DNA of 64,000 nucleotides from Acanthaster planci (taxonomy: Eukaryota > Echinodermata > Asteroidea > Valvatida > Acanthasteridae), in assembly GCF_001949145.1 (NCBI RefSeq), contig NW_019091358.1:3757654-3821653 (forward strand), given 5' to 3'. Shown in pieces: positions 11,901 through 23,900 of this stretch (positions within the stretch are counted from its first letter, which is position 1; the number at the start of each line of letters is the position of its first letter). The position numbers were made by a program, and so were the translations under genes. The notes beneath the pieces were generated by a model. That model saw nothing but the letters and a program-made list of their open reading frames with translations, was not told where the DNA came from and made no database searches.

Positions 11901-14900
11901 CTTCAGAGAGGGAAGACCCCTCAGCGTTGGAAGGGGTGACCCTGTAATCCCCGATGTGGCCATAACTGATGACCTGGATATCTCTTGTAAGTTCTACATC
12001 ACGAAAAAAAAGGTTTTGTATTTGTGGAGTGGTGTAAATCTAAAGGAAAGGGCAAAATGTCTCAACAAATAATAAGAGTTCCCTCTGTCAAGTGCGGTAT
12101 ATTTCTTTCTACTAAACTCCCTAGGGTTTTACTCAGCATCATTATGTCCTCTTTTAGTAGGCCTCACTGTAATCCAGTTGCACAAGAAATTCAGTTCCTC
12201 TGAAGAATATTTGTAGAGAACCGCTGTCTTCTTTTTATTTTGGTTACTTACTAAATTCTTGTCACAAGACTTTTTGTGTTTTGCAATGCAGTTGTGCTTA
12301 AATGTCGTCCCTAATTTTTTGGTACATTTTGAGTTGTTCCTTTTGGCCATGATTGTTCTGGAGTACCAAAGTGAATATGTCACACTCAGAATTATGTATG
12401 TCAAAGACATTAATGCGAGAACCAGCATGTGAACCAACACAGGTGTGTACTTCATTCGTTTGCATGGCACTTCCTGGTTTTAAATGACGTCACACTTTTG
12501 CTCTCTCTACCATTGGGAATTTGCCTGTTTACTCTCTTTCAGCACTTAATCAGTGTCCTGAGGGTCGTGTCTTTGCCGACGGCGTCAAAAAATGTGTTGG
12601 TAAGTTGAAGACGCAATGTGTCTCTTTTTGTGCCTCGTGTTGTCATATTCTGCCCGTTCTCCCCTGACTGTGTCCAGCGTCCTTGCTCTGAGTTGTCTGC
12701 TTACAGTTCTGCAGTCGGGGATATTGTTTTGCTTTAAATCGCACAATTTTTTTATTTTCAAAAGCAAACAATGGCCAACAGCAACCTCAGCAGCTGAAGG
12801 GTTACTTTACATAAACAAGTACATAGAACTTTACAGATGAGTTGATGACGTGATCAAACATCACAAAGATAAGAAGGCTCTGAAAACTATAGATAAATAA
12901 CGTGTGATAAAACTAGCTGAATAAAAGTTAAAGACAATACAATTTGCCAATTAAATAAAGTTAATTGTACACAGAGCACTGTGATTGGGGATAAATTAGA
13001 AGTGGGGAATAGGAAACAAGAAAATGTGAGGATTTGATTAGTAACCTGGAATAGTTGATTTCCTGTGTCTTAATCATGTAACCTAAGACTGAAGAATTGG
13101 TGTCACATTCTGATGCACTTTCACATATTTCCATGTTCATGTTTCTAAAGAGCTTTGAACCCATTGCTCCCATAGGAAGAGCGCACTCATAAACAATGTG
13201 TAGTAAACGCGTAGCCCTTATGTTTGTGAGAAGACATGTCACTGTTGTTGTGTGTGCCTTGTTGGTAATAACGGTCCTCATTTGGTACTTTATTTCAACG
13301 TACAGCTCCCATGGGAGATGCATGCCAAGACGGCACTACATGTGAGGAGGGGTACACTTGTGTAGATACAGACACCGGCACCAAGTGTGTAGGTATGTAT
13401 CGGAATGACCAAAAAGTAGATATTTTGACGTTTCTAAACAATATTTTAATTAAAATACCAATGCAGGAGAAAGAAATTGAAATCCAGAGCTTTGTTCGCT
13501 AGAAGCCATTATGGAGTAGAAGTCTTTAATCTGAAGTGTTACACAAAACAGAGGTTCAAATTTCATTGCCCTAGGAAAAAAAGGTTTTGACATCCGTCTG
13601 AAAATTTCTGAATGAGTTATTTCTGCAACTTCATCGGGTACTGTGACCAAACTTGGATTTTTTTCCATTTTATAAATATTTTGTGGCATTACATTTGGAT
13701 AAACTTGAATCATGCATCACAACCACAGATCTAGATGAATGCAGCAAGTATGGGGACATCTGCAAAGGCGACTCCTTCTGCACCAACACAGAGGGAGGTT
13801 ACCTTTGCGCTAAGCTGGATTGCGGTGAAGGATACAAGATCTCTGCCCGTGGAATCTGTGAAGGTAGGTTGCAACAGGGCTTGTCATTTCATGCTTTCTG
13901 TTCCCATGTCCCATGCTTGAAAATATCTTGACACCATCAGAGGCCCTTTTGTTCTGTGAAATAACTCCTCGGCCTTTGGGTTCTTGAATAATGCTTATTC
14001 TTCTGGGAGGTGGTTTGGAATAAACAGATTTGTTCAAAGCACTTGCACTCATTTGAAATCCTGTCATAGTCGACATTTTAAGCGTTTCTTCTTTTGTTTC
14101 AGTAGCTTTACAAGTAACAGGAATGCGGTAGAAATGTTTGGTTTTTTTTAAACGGAGGAAGTTTTGTCTGCTTTTTAGATACATTTCATCACTTTGAACT
14201 TGGTGCTGTTGGAGGCAGGAAAAAAATCATGCTATTCGCCTTGCATGTACTTTACATGAATGGTTTCTTAATGTTCTCTGCAGATGTGAATGAGTGTGAC
14301 ACCCCGCAAATCTGTGGCACATTTGGTATTTGCTTGAACACTGTGGGAAGTTACTTCTGTGAGACCATTAATTTAGAGTGTGTCGAAGGCTTCAGGCTTG
14401 CACCAGACTTGCAGTGCTTAGGTGCGTAAACCAGCCAGAAACTACCAGTGGCTTTTCTTTTGTTTGATCTTTTGTCATTTTTTTTGCCAAATGCAGTGTT
14501 GATCATTGAAAGCGTACTCAATGACCCGTCTGACCCAACCTAACAAAATGAGTCACAAGTTGCCAGAGCCTTGAGATAATTTCAAGAATCCAAAGAATCT
14601 TACAGAGTGTGTTGAAATCAGTCAGATTCCTCAAGATTTTTCACCCAGATAATGTCCCATTTCATCAGGATGTCAAAAACTGGGATATATGTCAAAACGA
14701 AGACCTCAGTTTGCCCATTATAACCAAAATTAAAAGATGCACTTTAAACAAGACTCTTTTAAATTGGGATCAAGTCACACTTGTGGTTCCAGGAGCAATA
14801 CGTCCCCCCTCCCCCCCAAAAAATCACTGTGCACTGCTAAAATGGCAGGTCATACCTGTCATGGTGAAGAAAATATGTTGAACAAATGTACCAGGAGTTG

Positions 14901-17900
14901 AGAATAAGGACAGGTGGATCCAAAAGCAAAGGTGCGTTTGGACACCTTTATCAAGCATTTCTACATCTTCAGCAGTTCTGTGTGTCGGGTATCATTTTCG
15001 TCTCTCAACCTTGTTGAATTGGCCCAGGTCATGTCTTGTCACAAAGTCCCAGGTCATGTCTTGTCACAAAGTCTCAGGTCATGTCTTGTCGCAAAGTCCC
15101 AGGTCATGTCTTGTTACAAAGTCTGCATTTCAGGCATCGTGCCCTTTACCTCAACATTCTTGCCAGACTAGAAACGTGATTCAACCACATGATCAATTGC
15201 TATCAGTTAACCTCTTCACGGTAGGATTTTTTGACTGTGACTGCTGGGCTTTGGTATGCCCTGAATGGAGGGTTTTGTCCAGCAGCAGGCCCCATTGAAC
15301 CAGCAGCTGTATAGTGAATAGACTGTATGTGTGGTATGCACTAATCCTCACACAACAGTGCGGTAGTAGCAGTCCTCTGCAGAGAAGGGGTTAACCCCCT
15401 AAGTCTTGGGACTTTATTTATGAAAATTCTCCACTGCATTATAAACACCAGTGAGCACAATCTTCAAGATAACCAACCAGGAGGCTTATGGCTTGACTGG
15501 ATGCTAGCCCCTTTAAGGCCCCCAGTAGGTTTCAGCTGACTTGGCAGGGGCAGGGCCGAGACAGAGTTGTTCAAATCCTGAATATTCTGGCATTTGGATT
15601 TTCGTTTCTTGTCAACAGACATAGACGAGTGCTCTGAAACTCCAGACATTTGTGGTCCCGGGAACTCATGCACCAACCAACGAGGCAGCTATATCTGTCT
15701 CATTGTAGACTGTGGCACTGGCTACATCAAGAACGAGAATGGCTCCTGCACCGGTAAGAGCTTACCTTATTTCAGAAATCCAATGGATATCAGTATTTGT
15801 ATCAAATGTTTCTGATTGCCTTAGAAAGGAGGAACTGGCCTATGTTATAATTCCGCTGCCAGAATTTAAACAAAAATGATGCACTGGCCAGATGCAGTGG
15901 ACAGGTGGTGTGCATGCATTACATACCAATCTTCAACCAACCGGGTGTCCTGAATCACTACATGCACTTGTTTGTCAAGCTTAGAAAAATACATGTGGAT
16001 GTGGTGCCACTGCAGTTACGGCATCTCCTCTGATTAGTCTTCCAGAAGCTTACCGATAAAGAACCTTATGCCATTTTTGGGGTTTTCCGTACTTTTTGTT
16101 CATTATTAATAGACTGAAATTTCTTCAGACTGACTCCTGCAAACTTGATGGCCCATTTGTTTCATAAGGACCTGGATCGTGATCAGTGATCCCAATGCTG
16201 GTTCGCACCATCCATTAGGCGAGTTCTGGGGTCTGTAAATCACTGACCACAATCCAGATCTTTGTGAAACAAATAAACCGAATGAACCCAAACCGAATGA
16301 ACCTTTTTTTTAACCCCCATCCCCGAAGGTGCAATTTCATCTCCAGTAGATCCTGTTGCATTGAGCACAGTATGGGCTTCAAAGGTGAAGATGCTGAAAA
16401 TGAAGACAGATAGATGGTTTCTGGCTATTAAACATGGTTCCTTTTTGGCTGTACTGGGCGCATCATTGGTAGAACCGCAAATACAGAGAAAAGTCCCAAG
16501 TTGTTCAGCTTCTCTGAGGACTGTTGTGCTCATTGGTACCATGTTGTTAATAGTTTCTATGGCTGCATTTGTGCTTGTTAACCCCTTCGCGCCGGGAAGC
16601 AGCTAGAGCCGCCATAAAAATTGAGATACTCAGCCCGCTTGTCAGCTATTATTCTCGGCCCACGCTCGAGCGAACACGGTGAAAGAAGGCAGACCCTGGC
16701 TCTTGCATACATGGTGATTGGCCTTTGTGTGTAGCCCAGAAATGAAAAGACAGAATTTGCATCCTAATCACCAGCTTCACAATAGTCCCCACTTAGAAAA
16801 GAGGCAACAGGAATGTGGAAGCGTGAGTAGAGCCGCGTGCCACCGAACAATCAGCCTTTTCACTGTGTAATTCAAAGCTTGCAGAGCACGCAGGGCCACA
16901 AAGCGAGAATTTGCGGTTTGGCAGGTGGCCTTCGTGGCCAAGCGAGGCTGGAATTCTCGGAGTCCGCTTTTGGAAAGAAATTCCCGTCGTCAAGGGGTTA
17001 ACATGATTACAGCCCTGAGCAACTAAACAGCAGGAGTGTGACCTTAAAGGCTATGCAAGCAAGAGTGTACTTTCAATCAGATAAGTACTCTTACCATCGC
17101 ATCATTCTTTTAGGCTGGCAGAAAGGTATCTGTTGATTGTTATGCGGTGTGAAGCGTGAGCAGTGTGCATGCAGCATTTCCTGCTCTCGGAGTGTCGAGA
17201 GCAATGCTTACGAAAGTAGCCATCATGTTTGTCAGGGATTTTTTGGTGTGTACATTTGTAATCTGTCACCAGACGTGGACGAATGCAAGGATGCGAACAC
17301 CTGCGAAGAGGGCGAGACCTGTATGAACACCCCTGGAGGTTACGCCTGCACAATCACCGCCTGTGAGGACGGCTACCGTGCTACGATGGACCCATCAGGG
17401 GGGCTTCAGTGCATTGGTAAGGGAGTGGCTCGATAGCGGGGAGAAGGTCTGTAACTTGAGGGATGCTTCTCCTTGCAAACTCTCAGGAGTCCACAAACAT
17501 GCACAAAATATATCAGCGATGGACAAACCTCCCAAAGTGCACTTCATAGTTGAATAAGTTGCTCAGGGAGGGTTGCTCCATGCTTGGGAGCACTGTGCAC
17601 TCCAAACCACACACCATGCTCTTGTGTTGGCTGTCACTCAGAATATGATCAGGAGCTCTTTTATTATTAGGAAGTCCAAGCTGTTTTGGGGGCGGTAATG
17701 TACAGAACATCACAGGAGTAAATAGTCCTCACGCTAACAAAATACCACAGCGTGCAATCAAGGTAGACCTTCAGTGTATGTCATTCATAGTATGAGGAGG
17801 ATTTGAATGGTGTTGTGTCCCACACCTTGTAGCTACTGAATAGCTTGGTCTTGCCATCCATTCGCTGGCAGGATGTTTCTGCTGATTCTAGGGGCTTCCC

Positions 17901-20900
17901 AGTGGTTCACTGGTCCCGTTGGCAGCAGGTATAGTCCCCACCATTCAAGTTCATTGATTTCTCTTTCAGTTGAACTTGGTCTCGAAATTTCTCTTTTGGT
18001 TTAGACAAGTCTGGTCATCTGCACACTCAGATCACTTGTCGTTTCTCTCTGTACAGACATTGATGAATGCAATGAAACTCCAGACGTATGCGGTCCAGGG
18101 AACCTTTGTGCAAACGCACCAGGGAGCTACTTCTGTGCCATTGTTGATTGTGGACTTGGCTTCTTCAAAGATGAGAACGGCAGTTGTGTCGGTAAGAAAA
18201 GTTCTTGCCACCTCAAACAAATCAGCGTTTTGCACATACTGTTTTTTTATCTAAAAATTACCTCCCTTTATAGGAACTGATTTAACCTGAACCACTTTGC
18301 ACCAGGCCATTATCAGTGTTCAAGCTGCTGGGCCGGGCGCTTTTCCCCTTTTTTTTTCTGTTTCTAAAATTCTTCAAAAATTTATATCTTCATTTACTGC
18401 ACGTGTACACCCAAAAGAATGACCGTCCTGTGTCAACTCTAATCTGACAGGCAACCTCCATTAACATTTGAGTATTACAGCCACGCATGCTGCCAAATAA
18501 AGAGCCCCCATTCTGCAGTGTTGCATAATTTCCTCTTTGTTCCGGGAATCAGCCCTGGACGGCCGCTGTTGCTATGCAAAACGTCTGGGCCATGCATGAG
18601 GGTGAACGGGGCCATTCAATGGGCACACTGGCACAGTTGACACTGCACAATGTGGCCAGATTCCATGAATGCTCAGTGGTATTGTATCGCTAATTGCTGG
18701 AGCACGTGCTTTTGTCCATGCTGATAATCTGCTGGCGCTGGGAGCGGCAAACAATGGTACTGTTTCAAAAAACAATAACAGATTATTTAAATATAAATAT
18801 ATGTTGGGTTAGGGCAAAAGCTGTATTTATATGACAGATCAACTCTGCCAATGGCCAGCACCCTACACTGACAGTGTGTGAACCTTCATTGGCAAGTCCC
18901 AGCAGCTTGGTCTTTTCTTTCCAAGTTCAGTCATCCCGACCATGAATAAAGGCCCAGTTTTCCAATCCAGTTAACCCATTGTTGCACATCAATGATGGAC
19001 TTGCCTTCGCTGATGGCCCAAACAGGTAACTGACAGCAAGTAGACTTTTCAAAAATGCCCGCAACATTTTTTTTAAAAAGAAAATTCCGATTTCTGGAAT
19101 GCCGGTCTCAAGGGCCACACACCATGTCTCTGGTACTGGGCACCCCGGTGCAAAGTGGTTAATAAAAGAATAAATGTTTGATGGAACACTTTTTAAGTAG
19201 TACATGAAAACTGAATAGAGGCCTGGCAGAGATGAAACTTTTCCACTGTAACATGTCATTCCATTAAACTAAATGGTCTTGCTTGAAACTTTAAACAAGT
19301 TTTGGAGAGAAGGCAATAAATGAACAGTCACAAATGTCGTCTCTCTTTGGCAGAAATACATGGACTTAGACTAATAGGTTGGCTGGATAAAATGTTCAGA
19401 ATTGAGTTTTGACATTAAAAAATACTGGTCACATGGAGCAGTGTTAGATTGTGTGCATAAGAGCAGTGTTGTGTGCCATATGCCCATGGCATGACTGAGT
19501 CTCGCCCCAGATGGGGGCCAACTACCTCTGTATACTTGGCCCCTCGACTACCCGCCCAAATGTGGAGACTCATGAAAAAGTTTCCTGTGAGCCCCATTTG
19601 TCTTAAACGGCTTCATTCACCCCATCTGGTCATTAATTCATCAGTATGGATGATTTTCCTTTTGTCCTTGTCGGGGAAATGTTGGTTTCTATTTGGTCGT
19701 CTCAACACAGCCATTCTTTTGCAACAGCGATTCCTTTTTTCATTTTTTGACGGGTGATACACACTGTCGAAATCTGTTTGGTCAAGGAACCAGACAGTGA
19801 TAAACATGGTGATCCCAACTGCTGTTTTATCAGTGACTTTGTATCACCCTTAATGAAGCCTTGTGTATGGGTGAGCACTATGATAGTGTTGAAAAAACAG
19901 CCGTCTGGTATTGCGCGTTCTTGTCATGCAATGCTTGTCTGTGCAATCAGGTCACTTGTCATTTCTCTTTAAATAGACATTGATGAATGCGCTGATGCGG
20001 GCATTTGTGGTGCAGAGGGCTTGTGCGAAAACGTGCCAGGTACCTATGCATGTCTTATCATAGACTGTGCACCAGGTTTCCGCGTGGAAGTCAACGGCAG
20101 TTGTGTCGGTAAGAAACTATTTTGTCACCTCAAACAAATGAAAGGTCGTACCCTAATTTTTTTTTCGTCGTCAAAAAGCTTCCTTAGACAAAATTTCTCA
20201 AAGGGACATGAAAATATTTGGGAAGTAAATCATGACACTTGACCTCGTTTTTTAATCATGTCTGCTCCAGATATCAATGAATGTGAAGAATTTGACGGCG
20301 TCTGTGAATTCTCACAAGTTTGTGTCAACAATGAAGGCAGTTACACGTGTGTTGGTAAGTTCTCTTTCCTTCAAACTGAAGAGTTTCTTATTCTGGATAA
20401 TTTTATTTATGTCAAGCATAGAATAGTGTGGTGTTTCCACATTCTTCAGTAGCCTAGTATTCTGCATTATTGTCATCAGTCTGATCGGGTTGAGGCATTT
20501 CGATGACCTCTTGAAAATGTATAAGGGTGTGTAGCTCTCATGAAGACATGTGTTGCCTTCATTGTCCACCTGTACCTCACTGGTTACATTCTAAGTGAAA
20601 AACAAATAAAAATTCTCGTGCGCATTGGATAGTCTTCTTTTGACATCCAGTCATAAGCTATTCAAATGAACTCGGGGGCAAGATTTTTCTGGATTTGTCG
20701 GTATTTCCAGAGTTTTTGTAAAATGAATTGAGGATATGTGGATTCCTGTTTGGCATGGCTTTGCTGAAATAGAATGTATTGTTACCTGAATTTCGTAAGA
20801 AAGCAAATGCAAGACTTGTGAAAGTTGATGTTTAGATAGTGTGCATTCTTGTGCTGTTACTCTTACTGGAGTGCAGTAGATTGCCACTGAACTGTGGGGG

Positions 20901-23900
20901 TAGCGTGGTGTCTGCATTGCGCACCTTAATTCGAGATTGATCTTCATTCACTTTTCATGTTATTGGTACTGTGGCTTCTTCAAGCGGCTTTTGTTTTCTG
21001 TTTACAAAGTGTGGGGCACAGAATTTCTTGGCATGGTTCAGGCAGGTGCATTTATTGCAAGTACTTTCTGTAATGAATTATGAGGTTGCCTGATATACGG
21101 TGCATTGAGTTACTTCCCCGACCTCACTCATGCAACTGTGGCTGCATTTGATTTAACACTCGCATGATTTCTCGTGCTTTCTAGGCCCTAGCCCAATTGA
21201 GTAAACTGACCCACCTAGCTTGGGTACTGAGGGGAGTATCTAACAGTATAAATATTAAAAAAGCATGGTGGCTCAGTCGAACAATGAAAAGGAAACTTGA
21301 CATTGTTGTAAACAGTGTGCCGTTGTAAACAATTGTACAATTGTTGCAAATTGGGTATATTCAATATACTATATTGACTCAAATTGAGCAAAAATCTGTG
21401 AAAGAAAGGCCGGCAGTGTATTTGTGCGGATGTCCATTGAGTTTAACAGTCCCAATTCATTATTCAATTGAATCACTGCATGACCTCTTGACCCAGTCAG
21501 GGCAGCTTGAGTAACCCGAGATCAGTCATCATTCAGATTATGCATGAACATTTGTAGCTTTGACTCAAGTCAGGGTGAGTATGAGAGAAGTAATCAAAGT
21601 AAATAAATATACGTGCACAGCTGCAAGCATCTGTTTAAATGGACTGCCCCTCGAGAAAAAAATTTCTCAAAAAAATTTAGCCCCTGCTTCACTCTGCCTT
21701 TCAATCATTAGACCATCCAGGACGCTGCAGCCTACCCCTGGTGACTGGCCGATGCCGAGGACGGTTCCGCAAGTTCGGCTTCAACGTTGGGACAGCAGCA
21801 TGTGAGGAGTTCATCTATGGAGGCTGCCACGGCAATGACAACCGCTTTGACACAATGGATGCCTGCCGGAAGGCCTGCGAAGACCAACCCTCCGTCGGGG
21901 GTGGCGATCCGATGGTTGGACCGGCTGAACCACTCCAGCCCATCGTTAACACCTCTGGTAAGGATGAAGCAAAAAACTCTCAAGGAGACGCATGAATGTG
22001 GTTCCGAAATGTGGGCAAGTTGGAACAATGACAGTAGTTAACTATAGCTTAACCAATCAAAAGTCATTGTGCAAGTTTTTCATTTGTCTTTGTAGAACCA
22101 CATGGGAATAAATGGTGATGGATGCTTTTCTCAATTTGTTGCTGCTGAGTTTAATGACTGCAACTCTCATGTTCTTCCATTTCATTAATTTCTTTATTTC
22201 TTCTTTAATATTTCAGCTATCTGCCGGCTTCCACTAGAAACAGGCCAGTGCCGTGGCTACTTTCCGAAGTTTGGATACGTGCCAGAATCCCAAACTTGCG
22301 AGGAGTTCATATACGGCGGCTGTGACGGCAACCAGAACAGGTTTGACACTCGGGAAGAGTGTATGCAGCAGTGTGGAGAGCTAGCTATTGTGGTTTCTCC
22401 CGATGAAGTGCCTTTACCAGGTAATGCGATTTGCCCTGTCTGTTTTGTTGCAAGAGGTCAACAAATATTGCCATGGTTACAGAGTGTGTATAGTGAGTTA
22501 CATGTTTGCCACCTTGTGTTCTTGATACTCAAGAAACTTGGTGGTTGCATGGTCATCCAGGGTCTTGTTAAGTTTAAAAAATCAGCACACGGCAGAGAAC
22601 GTGAAACTGAAATCATACTCTGGAATAGAACGGAACGATTCTTATGCATATAACATTAGTTGTGCCAAGCAGATTCATAGAACTGCACACATATGGTCGT
22701 CTGTGACAGGTTTTGGAAAAGACAAACTCGTCAATGTATCCATGCACTTTCATAACTGACTTTGTTTCAAAGGCCCAACCCTTTGAGGAAAAAAAGTTGA
22801 AACTGAATAGAAATTCATGCGTTTGTTTAAACTGTAACAAAATGCTCTAAGTTTTTTGAATAAAATTACAAACCATCAGTGATGGATTTCTTTAAGGAGA
22901 TTCTCTGCAGCCGTTCAGATTTTGAGATTCCGGGTGTAATCATTTGGGTAAGTCAGGCCGTTCCTTTCGTCTTCATGCAATCCAGAGCTTTGCAAGCTGC
23001 CACTGATGTCGGGCATGTGTGAGGCCTACATGCCTATGTTTGGCTACATTCCTGGAACGGGAGAGTGCGAGCAGTTCATCTACGGCGGCTGCGGGGGAAA
23101 CGTCAACAGGTTTGCGACCGTGGAGGAGTGCACGCAAGTCTGTGGGTCCATCCCTCGTGGTGTGCCCCCCATCATCCCCAAGAAGTACCCAGGTGAGATG
23201 CATGGGGCCCTTCCTGACACCATTCAAGTGGATCATTCAACTGTTACTGCCCACTTTCCGTGATAAACCGATACAGTTATGTGACATTTTCTGGCGTGCA
23301 ATGTGAGTCTCAGTCTTTTGGATTATGTAGAGGACAATCTGTACTATGAGAAAACGTTTCATTTCTCCTATTTTGGCTACTTCTTGATTTGTGAGCCTCT
23401 AATGTACAACTTTTTTTGGCTTGAGTGGTGCCTTCCAGTGTGTTAGCAATGCTAGAATTGTCTTGCATCCCAGTGCATTAAGTTCTTGTTTAACTGTGGC
23501 ACCAAGGGAAAGGCATTGCGTATCCTGTCGGTCCTCTCATAGGCCAAGTACAGGCACTGATTCTTTTTTTTATGCTACCATCCAAGTGTTCTCAAAGACC
23601 TCCCATTTGAAGCAGCACATTTTCCTATCTCCAGGTGTGAAGATGGGCCAGTGCCTGCCCTACATTGATGATAACGGCCCCTGTGAGCGGGAGTGTCTTG
23701 GGGATGATGCCGACTGCCCTGGCAACCGCCTCTGCTGCTTCAATGGGTGTGGCTTCCAGTGCACGCCCTTCACCCTCGAGGAGCCTCCAGGTACTAGACT
23801 CTGTCATTTTTGTAATAAGTGGCTACTTCCATTTTTTTCAGGGATGGGAGGAAGAGGAAGGGTCTAGTTGCAAGACAGCAGTTAGCTGTCAACTTTGTTG

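Noticed and set aside
12129-12470. Minus-strand open frame of 113 codons, Lys-rich, with a hydrophobic start
   Set aside because: Considered as a transposase or peptide gene, but no motif or second copy supports it. It lies in an intron of gene 1.
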